5,140 nucleotides of DNA, from the NCBI GenBank assembly GCA_031280065.1, contig JAITHH010000306.1:1-5140 (forward strand), written 5' to 3'. This DNA is from Treponema sp. (GTDB lineage Bacteria; Spirochaetota; Spirochaetia; Treponematales; Breznakiellaceae). Positions 1-5,140 of the stretch are shown here, in pieces (position 1 is the stretch's first letter; every line of letters begins with the position of its first letter). The position numbers and the translations under genes are program-made. The notes below the pieces were generated by a model. The model did not search any database. It was not told where the DNA came from and was given only the letters and a program-made list of their open reading frames with translations.

Positions 1-3000
1 CAGCTCCTAAAAAAGCACGGATTTACCCAACTGCCCGGCCATCACCAGTACCACGAGGCGTTCAAGAAGACCGTGTCGGACCTGGCCCATGAGTTTATCC
101 TCAAAGGCGTGTCCGAACACCTGATCTCGGCGGTGCAGACCAAGATCGGCTCCTGGCTCGTCGAGCATATCAAGGGACAGGATTTCCGCTGGGCCAAGGA
201 ACTGAAGGTCAAAGCGCCGGAAATGTTTACCGGAACCTCCGCGATTTCTCCCGCGGGTTCTCCCGCGCCGGCCCCGGCGGCCTCCGCCGTCATTCCCGGC
301 CCCTATGCCGTGGCCGTCAAGAAATGCCCCTCCGCCGCCGGGCGCTTCTATACCATGGATCAGTCATTCCTCACCGGTTGCGGCGGCATGGACGATCAGC
401 ACGGAAAACTCTTCGACGCGATAAACGATCTGATAGAAGCCTGTCAGCAGGGCAAAGGCAAGGAGGAGCTTCAAAAAAGCCTGGACTTCCTCTCCGATTA
501 TACGGTCAAGCACTTCTTTAACGAGGAACAGTTACTCAAGAAGTACGGTTTTTCGGGGTTTGACAAACACCGGCAGCACCACGAGGCGTTTAAGGCGAAG
601 GTCAAGGAACTTTCCCACCAGGCCATTCTCCAGGGCTTTTCTGAAACCCTGATCAAGGACGTGCAGACCAAGATCGGCTCCTGGCTTATCGAGCATATCA
701 AGGGGGAGGATTTCCAATGGGCCAGGGAATTGAAGGCCAAAGCGCCGGAACTCTTCAGCGCCCGGCTGCCCAAGCTGATTGCGCCCGCCGGAATTCCCGC
801 TTCAGCGCCGGTAAGCGCCACAGCCAAGCCCGTCAGCGCGGCGGCGGCTCCATCCGCCGCCCCGCCCCAAGCGGCGCGGCCCCCGGCCCCCCCCGATACG
901 CGGCGGTTCTTGAATCCCGGCAAAACCGGCGGAATATTCAGCAGCATCCGCTCCCGGCTCTTCTTCCTGATCCTGATCCTGGCCGTAACGTCCTTTGCCG
1001 GATTCGGCGTGTTTATCATCAACGGTTCCCATTTGCAGCGCATATCCCGGTCCGTTACCGGGCAGTACAACCAATCCCTTACCCAGGATTACTTTAACCG
1101 CTTCAACGCCGTTTTGAATTCCGTCCAGAAGACCGCCAGCATTTCCCAGGACTTGGGAGAACTCTTCTATAAGGTAAAAGACAAGCTCTCCCGCGAGGAG
1201 ATAGCGGCCATCATGCCCGATGAATACCATTCGGCCTTTGCGCGGGAACCGGTCATCTTGGGCGGCGGCGCGTTCTATGAGCCCAACGCCTTCTATCCTG
1301 ATGTTGAGGACTTCCACTATTTCGCCAGCAAGGCCCTGGGCCCGGGGGGAATTCCCCCGGAGCATGATGTCAAGTGGACCGGCGATGAGTGGAAATGGGA
1401 CGTGAACACCTACCAGGAAACTTGGTATCTGAGCGCCCTGCCCGCGAATTGGGACCGCTCGCGCGCCCGCGACGCCCGCTTTTACTGGAGCGAACTCTAC
1501 GAGGACACCTCGGTGAATGTCCTCATGGTCTCCGTGTGCCTGCCCATGTACAGCACGGATCAGCGGATTGTAGGGGTGGCGACGGTGGACATATCGCTTT
1601 CAACTCTGCAGGACATGATTTCTTTGCTTGACCTGCCGACACCTTCGTCCCGGATAGCCGGGTTCTCGACGCTGAATAACGCGACCTTCGCCCTCAGCGG
1701 CGGTCAGAGCGGCGGGATCGTTCCCTATCCCGCCGGGGACTGGCTGAATAACCTGGCCCAGCTCAAGCCGGAGCAGCGCTATGAAAACAAGGACCTGCGC
1801 CTGGACGGGGAAAGCTATACGCTGACCGCGTCGGTCCACCCGTCGGGTTTGGGGCTGGCGATCCTGACCCCCAACGCGGAGAAATTCCAGGCCGTGGACG
1901 ACTTGCAAACGGGGAACCATATCACCGCCGCCGTCGCCATGCTGGTGATGGCCGGTATTGTGGCCGCCGCCCTCATCGCCCTGACCCGCTGGATCGTCAA
2001 GCCTATCGGCCAGGCCCAGGCGGTGTTTGAGACCCTGGCCCACGGGGACCTGACCCAGGTTATCACCGCGCAAGGCGGCGGCGAGCTGGATCAGATGATG
2101 CGGACGCTGGCCAAAACCCAGGACGGGATCAAGGGCCTGATTACGGCTATTGGTGAAAAAGCCCGTACCCTCTCTTCGGTCGGCATGGAACTCCAGACCA
2201 TGATGTCCAACTCGACCGAGGTGATAAACCGGATAAACGCCGGCGCTCAGGCCATGCAGGTGAAGTCCTCCACCCACGCCGAGGGGGTGCTTACCAACAA
2301 CGCGACGATTGCGCAGGTGATCGCCAATATCGAGGCCCTCAACGCCCACATTGAACAGCAGGCGGACAGCATCGCCCAATCCTCCGCGTCGGTTGAAACG
2401 ATGATGGCGAATATCACCGCCATTACCACGAGTCTTGGCCAGAATGAGCAGGACTTGCGGCGGCTCAGGGAGGCTTCTTCCCAGGGCAACGCAGCCCTCC
2501 AAAAGGTATCGGCGGATATTCAGGAGGTTTCCAAGGAGTCGGAACGGCTGCTGGAGATCAACAAGGTGATCCAGAATATCGCCAGCCAGACGAATCTCTT
2601 AGCCATGAACGCGGCTATCGAGGCGGCTCACGCGGGAGATGTGGGCCGGGGCTTTGCGGTGGTGGCCGATGAGATCCGCAAGCTGGCCGAATCTTCCAGC
2701 ACCCAGGCCAAGACGGTGTCCGGGGTCTTGAAGAACATCAAGGACGCCTTGGGGGGAATCAGCTCCGCCACAGTCGCTTCCCTCAAACAGTTCGAGGAGA
2801 TCGATACGGGCTTTAAAACGGTGTCCGCGCAGGGCATGAAAATCCGCGGCGCCATGGAACAGCAGGATGCGGGGAACAAGGAAATCCTTGAGAACATGGA
2901 GGTTTCCAACGAGATCACCCGCAATGTGCGGAGCAGTTCAGCGAAGATTCAGAGCGGAGGCCATCAGGTTATCAGCGAGGGGAAACGCCTGGAGACGCTC

Positions 3001-3147
3001 ACCGGCGAGGTTACCGCCGCGATAAACGACATCGCGGCGGGCATCAGCGATATAAATACGACCATCTCCCGGACCAGCGAAATCAGCGGTAAAAACATGC
3101 TGGATATCGAAGTGCTGCTCCAGGAGATTACGAAGTTTAAGATATGA
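1..3147 (+). CDS. Chemoreceptor (MCP) with tandem N-terminal hemerythrin domains, 5'-partial
   Basis: Membrane chemoreceptor probably sensing oxygen or redox state and signalling to CheA/CheW. The frame is open from base 1, so the start lies outside the window; 1048 residues are visible (numbered from base 1). Residues 1-76 are the end of a first hemerythrin domain with ligands H14, H18, H56 and D61. Residues 116-248 are a complete second domain with all seven diiron ligands: H134, H171, E175, H190, H194, H232, D237. Ala/Pro-rich linkers follow each domain (about 80-105 and 255-298). TM1 is about 320-340. A Cache-like extracytoplasmic region spans about 341-638, with W475-Y476 and a G525-L536 strand of dCache type. 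TM2 is about 641-661 and HAMP about 662-715. The MCP hairpin tip ([14 protein letters not shown], 863-876, then [15 protein letters not shown]) is well conserved. No CheR-binding pentapeptide is present at the C-terminus. The hemerythrin domains should be cytoplasmic unless an unseen upstream segment alters topology. Confidence 0.95.
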   Translation, partial: QLLKKHGFTQLPGHHQYHEAFKKTVSDLAHEFILKGVSEHLISAVQTKIGSWLVEHIKGQDFRWAKELKVKAPEMFTGTSAISPAGSPAPAPAASAVIPGPYAVAVKKCPSAAGRFYTMDQSFLTGCGGMDDQHGKLFDAINDLIEACQQGKGKEELQKSLDFLSDYTVKHFFNEEQLLKKYGFSGFDKHRQHHEAFKAKVKELSHQAILQGFSETLIKDVQTKIGSWLIEHIKGEDFQWARELKAKAPELFSARLPKLIAPAGIPASAPVSATAKPVSAAAAPSAAPPQAARPPAPPDTRRFLNPGKTGGIFSSIRSRLFFLILILAVTSFAGFGVFIINGSHLQRISRSVTGQYNQSLTQDYFNRFNAVLNSVQKTASISQDLGELFYKVKDKLSREEIAAIMPDEYHSAFAREPVILGGGAFYEPNAFYPDVEDFHYFASKALGPGGIPPEHDVKWTGDEWKWDVNTYQETWYLSALPANWDRSRARDARFYWSELYEDTSVNVLMVSVCLPMYSTDQRIVGVATVDISLSTLQDMISLLDLPTPSSRIAGFSTLNNATFALSGGQSGGIVPYPAGDWLNNLAQLKPEQRYENKDLRLDGESYTLTASVHPSGLGLAILTPNAEKFQAVDDLQTGNHITAAVAMLVMAGIVAAALIALTRWIVKPIGQAQAVFETLAHGDLTQVITAQGGGELDQMMRTLAKTQDGIKGLITAIGEKARTLSSVGMELQTMMSNSTEVINRINAGAQAMQVKSSTHAEGVLTNNATIAQVIANIEALNAHIEQQADSIAQSSASVETMMANITAITTSLGQNEQDLRRLREASSQGNAALQKVSADIQEVSKESERLLEINKVIQNIASQTNLLAMNAAIEAAHAGDVGRGFAVVADEIRKLAESSSTQAKTVSGVLKNIKDALGGISSATVASLKQFEEIDTGFKTVSAQGMKIRGAMEQQDAGNKEILENMEVSNEITRNVRSSSAKIQSGGHQVISEGKRLETLTGEVTAAINDIAAGISDINTTISRTSEISGKNMLDIEVLLQEITKFKI
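133..158 (+). repeat. Direct repeat copy 1 within hemerythrin domain 1
   Basis: These 26 bases recur without mismatch at 661-686, exactly 176 codons downstream in the same frame. They encode the VQTKIGSWL segment just before the HI...D ligand pair. The surrounding 76 codons of the two domains are about two-thirds identical at protein level, so this is the best-kept part of an internal domain duplication. Confidence 0.85.
661..686 (+). repeat. Direct repeat copy 2 within hemerythrin domain 2
   Basis: This is the second copy of the 26-base identical segment at 133-158. It encodes the helix that carries the WL.EHIKG..D motif of the second hemerythrin domain. It is part of the coding duplication, not an independent element. 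Confidence 0.85.
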
Positions 3148-3331
3148 CGTCGTAGCCCGCTTCGGTGATGGCCGCTTTGATGGTTTCAAGCGGCGCCGCT
3201 GCGGGATCGGGGAAGGACACGGTTCCGGCTTTGAGGTCCACTGCCGCGCCCTGGAGGCCAAGTCCCTCAAGGGCCGCAGTTACCGCTTTGACGCAATGTT
3301 CGCAGGCCATGCCGTCAACTTTTAAAATCAT
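3137..3331 (-). CDS. Heavy-metal-associated (HMA) domain protein, CopZ-like metallochaperone
   Basis: A 64-residue single-domain HMA protein, slightly shorter than the roughly 69 residues usual for CopZ. The metal site GMACEHC lies at residues 7-13, with C10 and C13 as the expected Cu(I)-binding (or other soft-metal) thiolates. The strand pattern ([20 protein letters not shown], then the helix [14 protein letters not shown]) fits the ferredoxin-like fold of the family. Its usual role is cytosolic delivery of copper to a P1B-type ATPase or regulator, but no such partner is in the window, so metal and partner are inferred. The ATG at 3331 is chosen because an AAAGGAG ribosome-binding site sits six bases upstream; a longer frame starting at 3388 lacks this. 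The stop overlaps the 3' end of the convergent receptor gene by 11 bases. No promoter is obvious in the 60-base gap upstream, so it may be read through from the lipoprotein gene. Confidence 0.9.
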   Translation of the reverse strand: MILKVDGMACEHCVKAVTAALEGLGLQGAAVDLKAGTVSFPDPAAAPLETIKAAITEAGYDVIS

Positions 3332-3337
3332 GGTGCG

Positions 3338-3344
3338 CTCCTTT
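3338..3344 (-). promoter_or_regulatory. Ribosome-binding site of the HMA gene
   Basis: AAAGGAG on the - strand, six bases before the ATG at 3331. It decides the start of the metallochaperone against the upstream in-frame ATG at 3388. It lies immediately downstream of the GC-rich hairpin at 3352-3377. Confidence 0.8.
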
Positions 3345-3351
3345 ATTAAAG

Positions 3352-3377
3352 GGGGGCCGAACCGCAGGTTCGCCCCC
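3352..3377 (-). terminator. GC-rich hairpin, possible terminator or attenuator after the lipoprotein gene
   Basis: Read on the - strand, GGGGGCGAACC pairs with GGTTCG-G-CCCCC around a TGC loop, giving 11 base pairs with one bulged base. It is followed by TTTAATAAAGGAG. Only three T residues follow directly, so it is a weak match to a Rho-independent terminator. It lies 14 bases past the stop of the lipoprotein gene and seven bases before the ribosome-binding site of the HMA gene, so partial termination or control of read-through is possible. On the + strand the hairpin is not followed by a T run. Confidence 0.45.
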
Positions 3378-3391
3378 TCCCTCCGCATCGC

Positions 3392-4276
3392 TTACTGTGC
3401 TTCTTCCGCCTGCCCGATAAAGGCTATGCCCGGGGCGGTTAAAAGGGCTTGCAAGCCGCCGTATGGAACCGTTACGGTAATTCCCCCCTCGGAATACGGC
3501 GCAATCTCATAGGGGTTCCAATAAAAGGCAATCCCTTCATCATTGAAGGTGAAATTCGCCGCCGGAACCGTTACGGTATCTTCCAGATAGCCCGCCGCGC
3601 TGAGGGGTTCACTGCCGCCGATCCCCTTCCGCCGGCGTAGTTCGGCGCTTACCAGGCTGTTCAGCGCCTCTTCCTTGCCCTGCTGGATAAAATAATCCAG
3701 GGAAAGCGGTTGAGCGCCCGCTTCGTCGGTAACAAAATACTGCTGTTCTTCCAGCCCGTGGGCCCCGCCGTCAAATGAATACCGGGTGCGGCGGAATATC
3801 TTGCCTTTCAATCCCTGGGGGAGCGGTTCCGCCGTGATGGTTTCCGTATAGGTCCAATTCATCGGCGCTGTGGGGAGATCGGGATTTTCCAAGAGCGCCT
3901 CTTTTTCAGCGTCATATCTGATCCGGTAGTCCTGGATGATCCCCTGGGCGTAATCGGCGGGCTCTTTACCTTCGTAGAACTGCTCCCGCAGGAAACGCCG
4001 CAGGTTGCGCCTGAGTTCGGCGTCCGGGGATTTCGGGGCGTCGGGCACATCGACCAAAGACAGGCTGATTTCCATTTGGGGCTTCGATTCCAGCCCTTCG
4101 ATGTTGATTTCGACCTTATCGCTAAAGGAGCGGGAATCAAACTTCAAAACCGGCGGCGGAGGCGCGGCGGGGGGCGGCTCGCTTGCGCAGGCGGACAAAA
4201 GGGCGGATAAAACCAGACCGGCGCGATAGCCAATCTTTACCCGCATCGTCTTGGTGAGAAACAATCGCGTAAACAT
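3392..4276 (-). CDS. DUF3298 (RsiV-like) domain lipoprotein
   Basis: A 294-residue predicted lipoprotein. The N-terminus has basic residues (R4, K9, R12, K14, R18), a hydrophobic core and a lipobox L27-S28-A29-C30, so lipidation at C30 and export are expected. A proline-rich tether follows (34-42). The middle part carries the GGAHG motif at 170-174, within the segment resembling DUF4163/RsiV-type proteins. The C-terminus (about 242-280) matches the DUF3298 pattern: F.F...GI.F...PYEIAPY..G...V.VPY..L. In RsiV of Bacillus this domain binds lysozyme and the protein restrains a sigma factor; here there is no cytoplasmic anti-sigma part and no sigma gene nearby, so that role cannot be transferred. 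The function is therefore unknown beyond an envelope location. The ATG at 4276 is supported by GAGGAG five bases upstream and by a good promoter. The HMA gene follows 60 bases downstream. Confidence 0.88.
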   Translation of the reverse strand: MFTRLFLTKTMRVKIGYRAGLVLSALLSACASEPPPAAPPPPVLKFDSRSFSDKVEINIEGLESKPQMEISLSLVDVPDAPKSPDAELRRNLRRFLREQFYEGKEPADYAQGIIQDYRIRYDAEKEALLENPDLPTAPMNWTYTETITAEPLPQGLKGKIFRRTRYSFDGGAHGLEEQQYFVTDEAGAQPLSLDYFIQQGKEEALNSLVSAELRRRKGIGGSEPLSAAGYLEDTVTVPAANFTFNDEGIAFYWNPYEIAPYSEGGITVTVPYGGLQALLTAPGIAFIGQAEEAQ

Positions 4277-4281
4277 AAAAA

Positions 4282-4287
4282 CTCCTC
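4282..4287 (-). promoter_or_regulatory. Ribosome-binding site of the lipoprotein gene
   Basis: GAGGAG on the - strand, five T residues before the ATG at 4276. It adjoins a small inverted repeat at 4288-4302 (GAGGA-ATTGA-TCCTC on -), whose TCCTC arm is complementary to the ribosome-binding site itself. This supports the first ATG rather than Met11. Confidence 0.75.
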
Positions 4288-4320
4288 GAGGATCAATTCC
4301 TCTTTTGATAATGTAAGTTC

Positions 4321-4350
4321 ATTATAGCGTCCCAGCGGAAGGAAAGTCAA
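4321..4350 (-). promoter_or_regulatory. Sigma70-type promoter of the lipoprotein gene
   Basis: On the - strand TTGACT (4350-4345) is followed by an 18-base spacer and a perfect TATAAT (4326-4321). Transcription would start near 4314, giving a leader of about 38 bases before the ATG at 4276. This is the best promoter match in the window and the region is otherwise non-coding. Confidence 0.65.
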
Positions 4351-4398
4351 ATAGCCGCTTCAACGTGCAGTCCGGGCTGTCCGGCATCGTATACTTCC

Positions 4399-4427
4399 TT
4401 AACTTCTTCCAGGAATCAGCCGATAAT
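4399..4427 (+). promoter_or_regulatory. Possible promoter of the 80-residue membrane protein gene
   Basis: TTAACT (4399-4404), a 17-base spacer and GATAAT (4422-4427) form a moderate sigma70 match. The start of transcription would fall near 4434, leaving a leader of only about 10 bases. A small inverted repeat TTCC-A-GGAA (4407-4415) sits in the spacer and could be chance. This is a weak call based on consensus matching only. Confidence 0.3.
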
Positions 4428-4441
4428 GGTATCATAGGGCT

Positions 4442-4684
4442 ATGATGGTGAGCGAGGAACTCTTAGATATGCTGTTCCAAGTAGTTACTGCCTGGCAGGT
4501 AATTGCGGTTACCGTGGTAGTACTGCTGTATATATTTTTGGTACGGTATGTTGCCCGGCTCTACCACCGGCCCCGTATCTCCCGAACTCTCTCGGCCTCT
4601 CCCGCAAAGAAAGTCAAGGAACTCGCCAAGGCCGCCCCGGAGATAAGCGACAGCGATGATCTTGAGATAATCGAGGAAGAATAG
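4442..4684 (+). CDS. Small single-pass membrane protein of unknown function
   Basis: Up to 80 residues; I do not recognise the family. A hydrophobic stretch (about 11-34) makes one transmembrane helix. It is preceded by acidic residues (E5, E6, D9) and followed by a basic stretch (R35, R39, H42, R43, R45, R48), so by the positive-inside rule the C-terminus should face the cytoplasm. The tail has a lysine-rich segment (56-63) and then a strongly acidic end (67-80, eight acidic of fourteen). Three start codons stand in a row: ATG 4442, ATG 4445, GTG 4448. The AGGG at 4436-4439 is only two bases from the first, five from the second and eight from the third, so 4445 or 4448 may be the true start. 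It is transcribed divergently from the lipoprotein gene and its stop lies 21 bases from the stop of the convergent murE-type gene. A strong hydrophobic pattern and sensible charge layout favour a real gene. Confidence 0.7.
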   Translation: MMVSEELLDMLFQVVTAWQVIAVTVVVLLYIFLVRYVARLYHRPRISRTLSASPAKKVKELAKAAPEISDSDDLEIIEEE

Positions 4685-4705
4685 GCTCCCATTACCAACG
4701 CCGCG

Positions 4706-5140
4706 TTAGGCGAATGGACGCGGGGGGCGGAGCCCCCGCATTTCTTCCAGCGCCCGCTCTGCCTCCCGAATCTCATCATAGTCGAGGGTCTTATCCGCGT
4801 AGATAATCGAGTTCTCATGCCCCTTGCCCAGCAGGAGTACCAGGTCTCCCTTCCGGGCCAGAGAAAAAGCCTTCCTGATGGCCGCGGGCCGGTCGGGGAT
4901 GAGGAAGCAATCTTCTCCCCGTTTCCACGACGTGCGGGCAGAGAGGGCTCCGCAGACTATTTCTTCCAGGATCGCCATAGGGTCTTCACTCCGGGGATCC
5001 TCATCGGTGAGAACCAGTATGTCCGACCATTGCGCGGCGATCCGGCCCTGTTCAGGCCGCTTGAGCGTGTCCCGCTCCCCGGCTGAACCGAACAGGCTGA
5101 TGATCCTGCCCCCGCGCTTCCCGATCCGTTCCCGCAGGGG
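4706..5140 (-). CDS. murE: MurE-type UDP-MurNAc-tripeptide synthetase, C-terminal part
   Basis: The frame is open to the window edge, so the gene continues beyond 5140; 144 C-terminal residues are visible, roughly the Mur ligase C-terminal domain. MurE adds the third residue of the peptidoglycan stem peptide (a diamino acid) to UDP-MurNAc-L-Ala-D-Glu in the cytoplasm, using ATP. Counting from the edge, visible family signatures are FGSAGERD (17-24), KRP (27-29), LTDEDPRSEDP (44-54), DR at 83-84 and the GKGHE motif (105-109), followed by YDEIREAERALEEM. The E47-D48-P49-R50 tetrad stands where meso-diaminopimelate enzymes carry DNPR, so the diamino acid used is uncertain. The last ten residues (RGLRPPRPFA) extend past the usual family end and are mostly encoded by a GC-rich palindrome. 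An internal Met at 4978 is not the start, because conserved sequence continues upstream of it. A related Mur ligase family member remains possible. Confidence 0.88.
   Translation of the reverse strand, partial: PLRERIGKRGGRIISLFGSAGERDTLKRPEQGRIAAQWSDILVLTDEDPRSEDPMAILEEIVCGALSARTSWKRGEDCFLIPDRPAAIRKAFSLARKGDLVLLLGKGHENSIIYADKTLDYDEIREAERALEEMRGLRPPRPFA
4720..4739. repeat. GC-rich palindrome at the 3' end of the murE-type gene
   Basis: GCGGGGG pairs with CCCCCGC over a six-base middle (GCGGAG), with a further C-G pair possible if one G is bulged. It lies inside the last codons of the murE-type gene, where it encodes the RGLRPP part of a non-conserved tail. No T run follows on either strand, so it is not a typical intrinsic terminator, though it lies where two convergent genes meet and could slow polymerase or protect 3' ends. 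Confidence 0.5.

Larger units (their letters stand above)
4277..4441. other. Divergent intergenic spacer
   Basis: 165 bases between the lipoprotein and small membrane protein genes. It holds the lipoprotein promoter, leader and ribosome-binding site on -, and a weak candidate promoter on + close to 4442. The middle part (about 4351-4398) shows nothing beyond a short CCGG-GCTGT-CCGG inverted repeat at 4372-4384. Confidence 0.7.

Noticed and set aside
73..75. GTG at 73 as the start of the receptor gene
   Set aside because: The same frame is open to base 1 and encodes hemerythrin ligands H14 and H18 upstream of it, so it is an internal Val codon.
498..1365. Two overlapping - strand frames (187 and 190 codons) opposite the second hemerythrin domain and TM1
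   Set aside because: Both are antisense to a clearly conserved coding sequence, show compositional bias only, and have no recognisable family pattern.
1600..2502. Open 300-codon frame on the - strand inside the receptor gene
   Set aside because: It lies wholly opposite the TM2-HAMP-MCP coding region, its protein is Gly/His/Arg-rich without domain features, and it fits the long antisense frames that GC-rich codon use creates.
3171..3200. Hairpin GCCGCTT...AAGCGGC (3171-3194) and 12-base palindrome AGCGGCGCCGCT (3189-3200) as a terminator for the receptor gene
   Set aside because: No T run follows on the + strand and the sequence is explained as HMA coding sequence rich in Ala codons.
3332..3388. 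Longer HMA protein starting at ATG 3388 (83 residues)
   Set aside because: The extra 19 residues are encoded across the GC-rich hairpin, do not fit the HMA fold, and the good AAAGGAG site fits only the start at 3331.
4685..4705. Shared terminator between the small membrane protein gene and the murE-type gene
   Set aside because: The 21-base gap has only a short imperfect repeat (AACGC-C-GCGTT, 4697-4707) with too small a loop and no T run on either strand.
4817..5086. 89-codon + strand frame opposite the murE-type gene
   Set aside because: It is antisense to the conserved Mur ligase domain, is rich in Arg/Pro/Gly, and has no family pattern.

Overview
The window is GC-rich bacterial chromosome, densely coded, with no mobile element, CRISPR array or RNA gene that I can see. 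The best guess for the source is a spirochaete of the Treponema type, perhaps from a gut or other low-oxygen habitat. This is inference from three things: the large hemerythrin-bearing chemoreceptor, a receptor C-terminal half that looks like treponemal receptors, and the sequence style of the MurE fragment. No phylogenetic marker in the window settles it.

Layout from left to right. A large chemoreceptor gene on + fills bases 1-3147 and is cut at its 5' end by the window edge. It encodes two hemerythrin domains (the first only partly visible), a membrane segment, an extracytoplasmic Cache-like domain, a second membrane segment, a HAMP domain and an MCP signalling domain. Its 3' end overlaps by 11 bases, tail to tail, a 64-residue heavy-metal-associated (CopZ-like) protein on the - strand (3137-3331). 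Sixty bases further, also on -, lies a 294-residue lipoprotein with a C-terminal DUF3298 (RsiV-like) domain (3392-4276). A strong sigma70-type promoter precedes it. From the same 165-base divergent spacer, a gene for an 80-residue single-pass membrane protein runs on + (4442-4684). It converges on the 3' end of a murE-type Mur ligase on - (4706 to beyond 5140), which is cut at its 5' end by the window edge.

How the genes relate. The receptor probably reports oxygen or redox state (diiron hemerythrin domains, cytoplasmic) together with an extracytoplasmic ligand (Cache) to the flagellar chemotaxis system. The metallochaperone and the lipoprotein are co-oriented and may share a transcript, separated by a GC-rich hairpin that could attenuate it. 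The lipoprotein and MurE both touch the cell wall in broad terms, but nothing in the window shows a shared pathway. I see no multi-gene novel system here. The most notable item is the architecture of the receptor.
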